Shown here piece after piece: positions 11,970 to 24,806 of a stretch of 64,000 nucleotides of DNA (position 1 is the first letter of the stretch; the number at the start of each line of letters is the position of its first letter). The DNA is from Calliopsis andreniformis (Eukaryota; Arthropoda; Insecta; Hymenoptera; Andrenidae). The DNA lies in contig NW_027480571.1 of NCBI RefSeq assembly GCF_051401765.1, positions 744,001 through 808,000 of the forward strand. The letters are read 5' to 3'. A program made the translations under genes and the position numbers. The notes below the pieces were generated by a model. It made no database searches and had not been told where the DNA came from. It saw only the letters and a program-made list of their open reading frames with translations.

Positions 11970-13460
11970 AATCCTCAATCCTCAACCCTCAATCCTCAAT
12001 CCTCAGCCCTCAAACCTCAATCCCGAATCCTCAACTCTGAATCCTCAATCTTCAGCCCTGAGTCCTCAACAATCAGTTGTCAATCCTCAATCCTCAATAG
12101 AGTATCCTCAATTCACAGTTTTCATAACTCAATACTCAATCTGCAATCTTCAGATCTCTATCCACAAACATCAATTCTCATCACTCAACCCTCAATGCTC
12201 AGTCCCCAATCCTCAATCTTCAATCCTCAATCCTCAGTCCTCAATCCTCTATCTTAATCTTCAATCCTCAATACTCAAACTTCAATCCTCAGTCCTCAAT
12301 GCCCTATCCTCAATCCTCAACCTTCAATCCTCAATACTCAATCTTCAATCCTGAATCCTCAATCCTCAACACTCAATCCTCAATCCTCATTCCTCAATCG
12401 TCAATCTTCAATCCTCAATTTTCAATCCTCAATAATCAATCTTCAATCCTCAATCCTCAATCCTCAATTCTCAATCCTCAATCGTCAGTCTTCAATCCTC
12501 AATACTCAATCTTCAATCCTGAATCCTCAATCCTCAATCCTCAATCCTCATTCTTCAATCCTCAATACCCAATCCTCAATCTTCAATCCTCAATCCTCAA
12601 TCCTCAATTCTCAATCCTCAATCCTCAACCCTCAATATTCAATCCTCAATACTCAATCTTCAATCCTCAATCCTCAATCCTCAGTCATCAATTCTCAATC
12701 TTCAATTCCCAATCGTGAATCCTCACCCCTCAATCCTCAATCCTCAATCCTCGTTCCTCAAACCTCAATCCTCAACCCTCAGTCCTCATTCTCAATTCTC
12801 AATGCTCAATTCTCAATCCTCAATCCTCAATCCTCAATCCTCAATCTTCAATCCTCAATAATCAATATTCAATCCTCAATCCTCAATCCTCAATCCTCAA
12901 TCCTCAATGCTCAATCTTCAATCCTCAATACTCAATGCTCAATACTCAATCTACAATCCTCAATCGTCAATCCTCAATCCTCCATCCTGAATCCTCAATA
13001 CTCAATCCTCAATCCTCAATCCTCAATATTCAAGCCTCAATACTCAATCTTCAATCCTCAATCCTCAATCCTCAATCCTCCATCCTGAATCCTCAATACT
13101 CAATCCTCAATCTTCAATCCTCAGTACTCAATCTTCAATCCTCAATCCTCGATCCTCAATCCTCAATCCTCATTCCTCAATCCTCAATACCCAATCCTCA
13201 ATCCTCAATCCTCAATCCTCAATCCTCAATTCTCAATCCTCAATCCTCAATCCTCAATCCTCAATCCTCAATCCTCAATCCTTAATCATCCACCTCAATC
13301 TTCAATACTCAATCCTCAATCCTCATTCCTCAATCCTCAATACTCAACCATCAATCCTCAATACTCAATCCTCAATCCTCAGTATTCAACACACAACCCT
13401 CAACCATCGATCCTCAGTACTCAACCATCAATCCTCAATTCTCAATATTCAATAGAATAT
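11970..13460 (+). repeat. 1.5-kb segment shared by the large units (second copy)
   Basis: Follows 7341-8830 at offset 4,630 up to the B core at 13451. There it switches to the CATGATTC B subtype of module 4, so the copy is a recombinant joined inside the B landmark. Confidence 0.85.
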
Positions 13461-14776
13461 CCTGAATTCTCATGATTCAATACTCAATCCACATTATTCA
13501 ATAACCAAATCTCAATCCTCAAACATCAATCTTCAACACTCAATCCTCAACACTCAGTCCTCTCTCTTCAATCCTCCATCCTCAGTCCTCAATCCTCAAG
13601 CGTCAACTCTCAATCCTCAATCCTCAATCCTCAATCCTCATTCATCAAACCTCAATCCTGAATCCTCAATCTTCAGCCCAGAGTCCTCAACAATCAGTTG
13701 TCAATCCTCAATCCTCAATAGAATATCCTCAATTCACAGGTTTCAATACTCAATACTCAATCTGCAATCTTCAGATCTCTATACACAAACATCAATACTC
13801 ATCACTCAACCATCAATACTCAGTCCCCAATCCTCAATCTTCAATCCTCAATCCTCAATCCTCAATCCTCAATCTTAATCTTCAATCCTCAATACTCAAT
13901 CTTCAATCCTCAATCCTCAATCCTCAATCCTCAATCCTCAATCCTCAATCTTCAATCCTCAATACTCAATCTTCAATCCTCAATCCTGAATCCTCAACTC
14001 TCAATCCTCAATCCTCAATCCTCAATCGTCAATCTTCACTCCTCAATACTCAATCTTCAATCCTCAATCCTCAATCCTCAATCCACATTCTTCAATCCTC
14101 AATTCCCTATCCTCAATCCTCAATCCTCAATCCTCAATCCGCAATCGTCAATCCACAGTCCTCAATCCTCAATCTTCAATCCTCAGTCCCAAATCCTCAA
14201 TCTTCAATACTCAATCCTCAAACCTCAAACTTCAATCCTCAATACTCAATCTTCAATCCTCAATCCTCAATCCTCAATACACAATCCTCATTCTTCAATC
14301 CTCAATACCCAATCCTCAATCTTCAATCCTCAATCCTCAATCCTCAATTCTCAACCCTCAGTCCTCAATCCTCAATCCTCAATCCTCAAACCTCAAACCT
14401 CAACCGTCAGTCCTCGTCCTCAAACCTCAACACTCAATCCTCCATCCTCGATCTTCAATCATCAATACTCAATCTTCAATCCTCAATCCTCAATCCTCAG
14501 ACTTCAGACATCAATACTCAACCCACAGTCGTCGTCCTCAATCCACAACACTCAATCCTCAATCCCCAATCTTGAATCATTAATATTCAATCTTCAATCC
14601 ACAATCCTCAATCCTCAATCCTCAACCCACAATCCTCTACGTTCAATCCTCAATACCCAATCCTCAGTCTTCAATCCTCAATCCTCAATCCTCAACCCTC
14701 AATCCTCAATCCTCAGCCCTCAAACCTCAATCCCGAATCCTCAACTCTGAATCCTCAATCTTCAGCCCTGAGTCCT
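12067..14776 (+). repeat. Large higher-order unit U2, 2,710 bp
   Basis: Contains one BA module and one 370-bp sub-repeat (TCCACATTCTTC at 14082). Its left part follows the left part of U1, and its right part follows the right part of U1. The next unit continues at the same 2,710-bp offset to about 16.8 kb with very few differences, so U2 and U3 are recent copies. Confidence 0.85.
13379..13826 (+). repeat. BA module 5
   Basis: B to A is 238 bp, two heptamers below the common value. The sequence is of the module 4 type (CATGATTC, CACAGGTTTC), with CATTCATCAAACC inserted before A. Confidence 0.85.
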
Positions 14777-16088
14777 CAACAATCAGTTGTCAATCCTCAA
14801 TCCTCAATAGAGTATCCTCAATTCACAGTTTTCATAACTCAATACTCAATCTGCAATCTTCAGATCTCTATCCACAAACATCAATTCTCATCACTCAACC
14901 CTCAATGCTCAGTCCCCAATCCTCAATCTTCAATCCTCAATCCTCAGTCCTCAATCCTCTATCTTAATCTTCAATCCTCAATACTCAAACTTCAATCCTC
15001 AGTCCTCAATGCCCTATCCTCAATCCTCAACCTTCAATCCTCAATACTCAATCTTCAATCCTGAATCCTCAATCCTCAACACTCAATCCTCAATCCTCAT
15101 TCCTCAATCGTCAATCTTCAATCCTCAATTTTCAATCCTCAATAATCAATCTTCAATCCTCAATCCTCAATCCTCAATTCTCAATCCTCAATCGTCAGTC
15201 TTCAATCCTCAATACTCAATCTTCAATCCTGAATCCTCAATCCTCAATCCTCAATCCTCATTCTTCAATCCTCAATACCCAATCCTCAATCTTCAATCCT
15301 CAATCCTCAATCCTCAATTCTCAATCCTCAATCCTCAACCCTCAATATTCAATCCTCAATACTCAATCTTCAATCCTCAATCCTCAATCCTCAGTCATCA
15401 ATTCTCAATCTTCAATTCCCAATCGTGAATCCTCACCCCTCAATCCTCAATCCTCAATCCTCGTTCCTCAAACCTCAATCCTCAACCCTCAGTCCTCATT
15501 CTCAATTCTCAATGCTCAATTCTCAATCCTCAATCCTCAATCCTCAATCCTCAATCTTCAATCCTCAATAATCAATATTCAATCCTCAATCCTCAATCCT
15601 CAATCCTCAATCCTCAATCCTCAATCTTCAATCCTCAATACTCAATGCTCAATACTCAATCTACAATCCTCAATCGTCAATCCTCAATCCTCCATCCTGA
15701 ATCCTCAATACTCAATCCTCAATCCTCAATCCTCAATATTCAAGCCTCAATACTCAATCTTCAATCCTCAATCCTCAATCCTCAATCCTCCATCCTGAAT
15801 CCTCAATACTCAATCCTCAATCTTCAATCCTCAGTACTCAATCTTCAATCCTCAATCCTCGATCCTCAATCCTCAATCCTCATTCCTCAATCCTCAATAC
15901 CCAATCCTCAATCCTCAATCCTCAATCCTCAATCCTCAATTCTCAATCCTCAATCCTCAATCCTCAATCCTCAATCCTCAATCCTCAATCCTTAATCATC
16001 CACCTCAATCTTCAATACTCAATCCTCAATCCTCATTCCTCAATCCTCAATACTCAACCATCAATCCTCAATACTCAATCCTCAATCC

Positions 16089-16536
16089 TCAGTATTCAAC
16101 ACACAACCCTCAACCATCGATCCTCAATACTCAACCATCAATCCTCAATTCTCAATATTCAATAGAATATCCTGAATTCTCATGATTCAATACTCAATCC
16201 ACATTATTCAATAACCAAATCTCAATCCTCAAACATCAATCTTCAACACTCAATCCTCAACACTCAGTCCTCTCTCTTCAATCCTCCATCCTCAGTCCTC
16301 AATCCTCAAGCGTCAACACTCAATCCTCAATCCTCAATCCTCAATCCTCATTCATCAAACCTCAATCCTGAATCCTCAATCTTCAGCCCAGAGTCCTCAA
16401 CAATCAGTTGTCAATCCTCAATCCTCAATAGAATATCCTCAATTCACAGGTTTCAATACTCAATACTCAATCTGCAATCTTCAGATCTCTATACACAAAC
16501 ATCAATACTCATCACTCAACCATCAATACTCAGTCC
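16089..16536 (+). repeat. BA module 6
   Basis: Copy of module 5 exactly 2,710 bp further on. The only difference I noticed is at the ACTCTC or ACACTC word following AAGCGTCA. Confidence 0.86.
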
Positions 16537-16549
16537 CCAATCCTCAATC

Positions 16550-17730
16550 TTCAATCCTCAATCCTCAATCCTCAATCCTCAATCTTAATCTTCAATCCTC
16601 AATAATCAATCTTCAATCCTCAATCCTCAATCCTCAATCCTCAATCCTCAATCCTCAATCTTCAATCCTCAATACTCAATCTTCAATCCTCAATCCTGAA
16701 TCCTCAACTCTCAATCCTCAATCCTCAATCCTCAATCGTCAATCTTCACTCCTCAATACTCAATCTTCAATCCTCAATCCTCAATCCTCAATCCACATTC
16801 TTCAATCCTCAATTCCCTATCCTCAATCCTCAATCCTCAATCCTCAATCCTCAATCCTCAATCGTCAATCCTCAATCCCCAATCCTCAATCTTCAATCCT
16901 CAGTCCCCAATCCTCAATCTTCAATCCTCAATCCTCAATCCTCAATCCTCAATCTTAATCTTCAATCCTCAATACTCAATCTTCAATCCTCAATCCTCAA
17001 TCCTCAATCCTCAATCCTCAATCCTCAATCTTCAATCCTCAATACTCAATCTTCAATCCTCAATCCTGAATCCTCAACTCTCAATCCTCAATCCTCAATC
17101 CTCAATCGTCAATCTTCACTCCTCAATACTCAATCTTCAATCCTCAATCCTCAATCCTCAATCCACATTCTTCAATCCTCAATTCCCTATCCTCAATCCT
17201 CAATCCTCAATCCTCAATCCTCAATCCTCAATCGTCAATCCTCAATCCCCAATCCTCAATCTTCAATCCTCAGTCCCAAATCCTCAATCTTCAATACTCA
17301 ATCCTCAATCCTCAATCCTCAATCCTCAATCTTAATCTTCAATCCTCAATACTCAATCTTCAATCCTCAATCCTCAATGCTCAATCCTCAATCCTCAATC
17401 TTCAATCCTCAATACTCAATCTTCAATCCTCAATCCTGAATCCTCAACCCTCAATCCTCAATCTTCAATCCTCAATACTCAATCTTCAATCCTCAATCCT
17501 GAATCCTCAACCCTCAATCCTCAATCCTCAATCCTGAATCGTCAATCTTCACTCCTCAATACTCAATCTTCAATCCTCAATCCTCAATCCTTAATCCACA
17601 TTCTTCAATCCTCAATTCCCTATCCTCAATCTTCAATCCTCAATCCTCAATCCGCAATCGTCAATCCACAGTCCTCAATCCTCAATCTTCAATCCTCAGT
17701 CCCAAATCCTCAATCTTCAATACTCAATCC
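16550..17730 (+). repeat. Three tandem sub-repeats of about 370 bp, last one enlarged
   Basis: TCCACATTCTTC lies at 16792, 17162 and 17595, steps of 370 and 433. The extra 63 bp is a 9-heptamer tandem duplication: GAATCCTCAACCC occurs at 17438 and again at 17501. A further partial unit follows the A landmark near 18270-18530 (marker at 18462). Confidence 0.84.
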
Positions 17731-18711
17731 TCAAACCTCAAACTTCAATCCTCAATACTCAATCTTCAATTCTCAATCCTCAATCCTCAATACACAATCC
17801 TCATTCTTCAATCCTCAATACCCAATCCTCAATCTTCAATCCTCAATACTCAATCCTCAGACTTCAGACATCAATACTCAACCCACAGTCGTCGTCCTCA
17901 ATCCACAACACTCAATCCTCAATCCCCAATCTTGAGTCATTAATATTCAATCTTCAATCCACAATCCTCAATCCTCAATCCTCAACCCACAATCCTCTAC
18001 GTTCAATCCTCAATACCCAATCCTCAGTCTTCAGTCCTCAATCCTCAATCCTCAACCCTCAATCCTCAATCCTCAGCCCTCAAACCTCAATCCCGAATCC
18101 TCAACTCTGAATCCTCAATCTTCAGCCCTGAGTCCTCAACAATCAGTTGTCAATCCTCAATCCTCAATAGAGTATCCTCAATTCACAGTTTTCATAACTC
18201 AATACTCAATCTGCAATCTTCAGATCTCTATCCACAAACATCAATTCTCATCACTCAACCCTCAATGCTCAGTCCCCAATCCTCAATCTTCAATCCTCAA
18301 TCCTCAATGCTCAATCCTCAATCCTCAATCTTCAATCCTCAATACTCAATCTTCAATCCTCAATCCACAATCCTCAATCCTCAATCCTCAATCCTCAATC
18401 CTGAATCGTCAATCTTCACTCCTCAATACTCAATCTTCAATCCTCAATCCTCAATCCTCAATCCACATTCTTCAATCCTCAATTCCCTATCCTCAATCTT
18501 CAATCCTCAATCCTCAATCCGCAATCGTCAATCCTCAATCCTCAATCCTCAATCCTCAATCCTCAATCCTCAATCTTCAATCATCAACACTCAATCCTCA
18601 ATCCTCAATCTTCAATCCTCAATCCTCAATCCTCAATCCTCAATCCTCAATCTTCAATCCTCCATACTCAATTTTCAATCCTCAATCCTCAATCCTCAAT
18701 CTTCAATCCTG

Positions 18712-20270
18712 AATCCTCAATGCTCAATTCTCAATCCTCAATCCTCAACCCTCAATATTCAATCCTCAATACTCAATCTTCAATCCTCAATCCTCAATCC
18801 TCAGTCATCAATTCTCAATCTTCAATTCTCAATCGTGAATCCTCACTCCTCAATCCTCAATCCTCAATCCTCGTTCCTCAAACCTCAATCCTCAACCCTT
18901 AGTCCTCATTCTCAATTCTCAATGCTCAATTCTCAATCCTCAATCCTCAATCCTCAATCCTCAATCTTCAATCCTCAATAATCAATCTCCAATCCTAGAT
19001 CCTCAATCCCCAATCATCAATCCTTAATCCTCAATCTTGAATCCTCGATACCCAGTCCTCAATCTTCAATGCTCAATGCTCAATCCTCAATCCTCAATCC
19101 TCAGTCCTCAATCCTCAATCCTCAATCCTCAAACCTCAAACCTCAACCAGCAGTCCTCGTCCTCAAACCTCAACCCTCAATCCTCCATCCTCAATCTTCA
19201 ATCATCAATACTCAATCTTCAATCCTCAATCCTCAATCCTCAATCCTCAATCCTCAATCCTCGATCCTCAATCCTCAATCTTCAACCCTCAATCCTCGAT
19301 CCTCAATCCTCAAACCTCAATCTTCAATCCTCAATACTCAATCTTCAATCCTCAATCCTCAATACTCAATCCTCAATCCTCTATCCTCAATCCTCAATCT
19401 TCAATCCTCAATACTCAATCTTCAATCCTCAATCCTCAATCTTCTATCCTCAATCCTCTTTCTCCAGTCCTCAACACCCAATCCTCAATCTTCAATCCCA
19501 AATCCTCAATCCTAAATTCTCAATCCTCAATCCTCAATCCTCAGAACTCAAACATCAATACTCAACTCTCAGTCCTCGTTCTCAATCCACAACCCTCAAT
19601 CCTCAATCCTCGATCTTCAATCCTCAATACTCAATCATCAATCCTCAATCCTCAGTCCTCAACCCCCAGTCCTCATCCTCAATCCTCAATCCTCAACCCT
19701 CAATTCTCAATCTTCAATCCTCAATCCTCAGTCTTCAATCCCCAATCCTCAATCCTCAAACCTCAATAAACAATCTTCAATCCTCAATCCTCAAACCTCA
19801 ATACTCAATCCCCAATCATCAATCCTCAATCTCCAATACTCAATCCTCAATCCTCAATCCTCAATCCTCAATCCTCAATCATCAATCCTCAATCTTCAAT
19901 ACTAAATCCTCAGTCCTCAATCCTCAATCCTCAATTCTCAACCCTCAATCCTCAGTCCTCAGTCCTCAGTCCTCAAACCTCAATCCTCAACCCTCAGCCC
20001 TCATTCTCAATCCTCAATCCTCAACCCTCAATCCTCAATATTCAATCCTCAATACTTAATCTTCAATCCTGATTCTTCAATCCTCAATTACCAATCCTCA
20101 AACTTCAACCCTCAATCCTCAATCCTGAATTCTCAATCCTCAATCTTCAATCCTCAATCCTCAATCCTCAATCCTCAATCCTCAATCCTCAATCTTCAAT
20201 CCCCAATACTCAATCTTCAATCCTCAATCGTCAATCCTCAATCCTCCATCCTGAATCCTCAATACTCAAT
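18712..20270 (+). repeat. 1.5-kb block related to 49.35-50.88 kb
   Basis: Matches the distant block at offsets drifting from 30,634 (18720 and 49354) to 30,613 (19037 and 49650) and 30,606 (the TCTTTCTCC marker at 19457 and 50063; AATAAAC at 19765 and 50371). The drift is 21 then 7 bp, whole heptamers in both cases. The right half also resembles 38.72-39.55 kb. The first part resembles 1.2-1.35 kb and 6.76 kb. Confidence 0.78.
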
Positions 20271-20502
20271 CCTCAATCCTCAATCCTCAATCCTCATTCC
20301 TCAATCCTCAATACCCAATCCTCAATCCTCAATCCTCAATCCTCAATCCTCAATTCTCAATCCTCAATCCTCAATCCTCAATCCTCAATCCTCAATCCTC
20401 AATCCTCAATCATCCACCTCAATCTTCAATACTCAATCCTCAATCCTCATTCCTCAATCCTCAATACTCAACCATCAATCCACAATTCTCAATCCTCAAT
20501 CC

Positions 20503-20964
20503 TCAATATTCAACACACAACCCTCAACCATCAACTCTCAATACCCAACCATCAATCCTCAATTATCAACACTCAATAGAATATCCTGAATTCTCATGGT
20601 TCAATACTCAATCCACATTATTCAATAATCAAATCTCAATCCTCAAACATCAATCCTCAACACTCAATCCTCAACACTCAGTCCTCTCTCTTCAATCCTC
20701 CATCCTCAATCCTCAATCCTGAAGCGTCAATCCTCAATCCTCAATACTCAACCCTCAATCCTCAGTTCTGAAACCTCAATCCCGTATCCTCAATCCTGAA
20801 TCCTCAATCTTCAGCCCTCAGTCCTCAACAATCATTTGTCAAACCTCAATCCTCAATAGAATATACTCAATTCACTGCTTTCAATACTCAATGCTCAATC
20901 TGCAATCTTCAAATCTCTATCCACAAACATCAATTATCATCACTCAACCCTCAACACTCAGTCC
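20503..20964 (+). repeat. BA module 7
   Basis: B to A is 252 bp. The A half is the first CATTTG-subtype copy in the window, with CACTGCTTTC and AATGCTCAATCTGC. The dyad is intact. Confidence 0.87.
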
Positions 20965-21045
20965 TCAATGTTCAATCCTCAATTCTCAATTCTCAATCTT
21001 CAATCCTCAATCCTCAATCCTCAATCCTCAATCCTCAATCCTCAA

Positions 21046-21311
21046 TCTTCAATCATCAATATTCAATCTTCAACCCTCAATCCACAATCCTCAATCCTCA
21101 ATCCTCAATCCTCAATATTCAATCCTCAATCCTCGAACCTCAATCCTCAATGCTCAATCTTCAATCCTCAATCCTCAATCTTCAATCATCAATATTCAAT
21201 CTTCAACCCTCAATCCACAATCCTCAATCCTCAATCCTCAATCCTCAATATTCAATCCTCAATCCTCGAACCTCAATCCTCAATGCTCAATCTTCAATCC
21301 TCAATACTCAA
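21046..21311 (+). repeat. 133-bp tandem duplication
   Basis: Two adjacent copies of 19 heptamers. ATTCAATCTTCAACCC occurs at 21061 and 21194, and TGCTCAATCTTC at 21151 and 21284. Both copies carry CCACAATCC and CCTCGAACC. I saw no substitution between them over the compared part, so the event looks recent. Confidence 0.85.
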
Positions 21312-22360
21312 TCCTCAATCCTCAATCTTCAATCCTCAATCCTCAATCCTCAATCCTCAATCCACAATCTTCAATCCTAAATACTCAATTTTCAATCCTC
21401 AATCCTCAATCTTCAATCCTCAATCCTCATTCTCCAATCCTCAGACCTCAAACATCAATACTCAACCCTCAGTCCTCGTCCTCAATCCACAACACTCAAT
21501 CCTCAATCCTCGATCTTCAATCATCAATATTCAATCTTCAATACTATCCTCAATCCTCAATCCTCAATCCTCAATCCTTAATGTTCAACCTCAATACCCA
21601 ATCATCAATCTTCAATCCTCAATCCTCAACCCACAATCCTCAATCCTCAATCCTCAATCCTCAGTCCTCAAACCTCAATCCAAAATTCACAATCCTGAAT
21701 CCTCAATCTTCAGCCCTGAGTCCTCAACAATCAGTTGTGAATCCTCAACCATCAATAGAATATCCTCAATTCACAGTCTTCAATACTCAATACTCAATCT
21801 GCAATCTTCATCTCTCTATCCACAAACATCAATTCTCATCACTCAACCCTCAACACTCAGTCCCCAATCCTCAATCTTCGTTCCTCAATCCTCAATCCTT
21901 AATCCTCAATACTCAACCTTCAATTATCAATACTCAATATTCAATACTCAATCCTCAATCCTGAATCCTCAATCCTCAATCCTCAATCGTCAATCTTCAA
22001 TCCTCAATACTCAATCTTCAATCCTCAAACCTCAATCCGCAATCCTCAATCCTCATTCTTCAATCCTCAATACCCAATCCTCAATCTTCAATCCTCAATC
22101 CTTAATCCTCAATCCTCAATCCTCAAACCTCAATACACAATCTTCAATCCTCAATACTCAACCTTCAATCCTCAATCCTCGATACTCAATCCTCAATACT
22201 CAATCTTCAATCCTCAGTCCCCAATCCTCAATATTCAAATCTCAATCCTCAATCCTCAATCCTCAATCCTCAATATTCAATCCTCAATCCTCAATCCTCA
22301 ATCCTCAATCATCAATCCTCAATCTTCAATACTCAATCCACAATCCTCAATCCTCAATCC

Positions 22361-22450
22361 TCAATACTTAACCATCAATCCTCAATTCTCAATACTCAAT
22401 AGAATATCCTGAATTCTCAGTATCCAATACTCAAACCTCAATCCTCAACC
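22361..22450 (+). repeat. B landmark, CAGTATCC subtype (copy 1)
   Basis: After the GAATTC core this form reads CTCAGTATCCAATAC and then CTCAAACCTC, so it lacks CATGG and the ATTATT dyad. No A copy follows at the usual distance. Related copies are at about 23893, 45586 and 53985. Confidence 0.8.
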
Positions 22451-23856
22451 CTCAGCCCTCATCCTCAATCCTCAATCCTCAATCCTCAACCCTCAATATT
22501 CAATCCTCAATGCTCAATCCCCAATCCTGAGTCCTCAGTCCTCAAACCCCAATCCTCAACCGTCAGCCCTCATCCTCCATCCTCAATCCTCAACATTCAA
22601 TCCTCGATACTCATTCCTGAATCCTCAATCCTCAGTCCTCAAACCTTAATCCTGAATCCTCAATCCTGAATCCTCAATCTTCAGCCCTCAGTCCTCAACA
22701 ATCTGTTGTCAATCCTCAATCCTCAATAGAATATCCTGTATTCACAGTTTTCAATACTCAATCCCCATTCTTCAATCTTCAAATCTCAATACACAAACAT
22801 CAATTCTCATCACTCAACCCTCAACAATCAGTCCTCAATCTTCAATCCTCAATCCTCAATCCTCAATATTCAATCCTCAATACTTAACCTTCAATCCTCA
22901 ATCCTCAATCCTCAATCTTAAATGATCAATCCTCAATCCTCTATCTCCAATCCTCAATACTCAATCTTCAATCCTCAATCCTCAATCCTCAATCCTCAAT
23001 CCTCAATCCTCAATCCTCAATCCTCAATCCTCAATCTTCAATCATCAATATTGAATCTTCAATCCTCAATCCACAATCCTCAAACCTCAATCCTCAATCC
23101 TCAATATTCAATCCTCAATCCTCGATCCTCAATCCTCAATCCTCAATCTTCAATCCTCAATACTCAATCCTCAAGCCTCGATCCTCAATCCTCAATCTTG
23201 AATCCTGAATACTCAATCTTCAATCCTCAATCCTGAATCCTCAATCCTCAATCCTCAATCGTCTGTCTTCAATCCTCAATACTCAATCATCAATCCTCAA
23301 TCCTCAATCCTCAATCCTCAATCCTCATTCTTCAATCCTCAATACCCAATCCTCATTCTTCAGTCCTCAACCCTCAATCCTCAATTCTCAACGCTCAGCC
23401 CTCATCCTCAGTCCTCAATCCTCAATCCTCAATCCTCAATCTTCAATCCTCAATACTCAATCTTCAATCCTCAGTCCTCAAACCTTAATTCTGAATTCTC
23501 AATCCTGAATCCTCAACCTTCAGCTCGCAGTCCTCAACAATCAGTAGTCAATCCTCAATCCTCAATAGAATATCCTCAATTCACAGTTTTCAATACTCAA
23601 TACTCAATCTGCAACCTACCAACCTCTATCCACAAACATCAATTCTCATCACCCAACCCTCAGCACTCAGTCCTCAATGTTCAATCCTCAATCCTCAATT
23701 GTCAATTTTCATTCCTCAATACTGATTCCTCAATACTCAATACACAATCTTCAATCCTCAATCCTCAATCCTCAATCCTCAATCTTCAATCCTCAATCCT
23801 CAATCATCAATCCTCAATCTTCAATACTCAATCCTCAATCCTCAATCCTCAATCCT

Positions 23857-23945
23857 CAATACTCAACCATCAATCCTCAATTCTCAATACTCAATAGAAT
23901 ATCCTGAATTCTCAGTATTCAATACTCAAACCTCAATCCTCAACC
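23857..23945 (+). repeat. B landmark, CAGTATTC form (copy 2)
   Basis: Same truncated subtype with one change (CAGTATTC). It is followed by CTCAACCCTCAGCCC, a 6-bp TCATCC unit and CTCCACCC, and then by another A copy near 24072. Confidence 0.78.
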
Positions 23946-24602
23946 CTCAGCCCTCATCCTCCACCCTCAATCCTCAATCCTCAAACCTCAACCTTCAATC
24001 CTCAATCCTCGGTCCTCAAACCTCAATCCTGAATCTTCAATCCTGAATCCTCAATCTTCAGACCTCAGTCCTCAATAATCAGTTGTCAATTCTCAATTCT
24101 CAATACAATATCATCAATTCACAGTTTTCAATACTCAATACACAATCTGCAATCTTCAAATCTCTATCCACAAACATCAATTCTCATCACTGAACCCTCA
24201 ACACTCAGTCCACAATCCTCAATCTTCAATCCTCAATCCTCAATCCTCAATCCTCAATCCTCAACCTTCAATCCTCAATACTCAATCCTCAATCCTCAAT
24301 CCTCAGTCCCCAATCCTCAATCCTCAATCCCCAATCGTCAGTCTTCAATCCTCAATACTCAATCTGCAATCCTCAGTCCACAATCCTCAATCTTCAATCC
24401 TCAATCCTCAATCCTCAAACTTCAATCCTCAATCCTCAATTCTCAATCCTCAATACTCAATCCTCAAATCTCAATCCTCAACCGTCAGTCCTCGTCCTGA
24501 ATCCTCATACCTCAATCCTCAATCCTCAATATTCAATCATCAATACTCAATCTTCAATCCTCAATCCTCAATCCTCAATCCTCAATCCTCAATCCTCAAC
24601 CC

Positions 24603-24806
24603 TCAATATTCAACACACAACCCTCAGCCATCCATCCTCAATACTCAACCATCAATCCTCAATTCTCAACACTCAATAGATTATACTGAATTCTCATGGT
24701 TGAATACTCAATCCAAAATATACAATAATCAAATCTCAATCCTCAAACATTAATGCTCAAAACTCAGTCCTCAACGCTCAGTCCTCTCTCTTCAATCCTC
24801 CATCCT
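24603..24806 (+). repeat. B landmark, GATTATACTG subtype (copy 1)
   Basis: Reads AATAGATTATACTGAATTC, CATGGTTGAATAC and CCAAAATATACAATAATC. This is the most A+T-rich form of the landmark. It is followed by the usual CCTCTCTCTTC stretch but not by A. Sister copies are at 27924, 29267, 31392 and 38430. Confidence 0.83.

Larger units (their letters stand above)
7437..12066 (+). repeat. Large higher-order unit U1, 4,630 bp
   Basis: Measured from A landmark to equivalent A landmark. It holds the shared 1.5-kb segment, two BA modules (8749 and 9936) and three sub-repeats of about 370 bp. It is the longest of the three consecutive units. The 1,920-bp difference from U2 can be fully accounted for by module loss (see findings). 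Confidence 0.82.
14777..18136 (+). repeat. Large higher-order unit U3, 3,360 bp
   Basis: Tracks U2 at offset 2,710. It then gains two extra sub-repeats (+803 bp, including a 63-bp internal duplication) and loses about 153 bp near 17.85 kb, giving a net offset of 3,360. After its closing A landmark at 18137 the sequence leaves the U pattern and joins sub-repeat material directly. Confidence 0.82.

Noticed and set aside
20968..22371. 467-codon open frame and overlapping frame 20891-21964
   Set aside because: Two frames open in the same DNA with the same repeat peptide show that neither is selected for coding.
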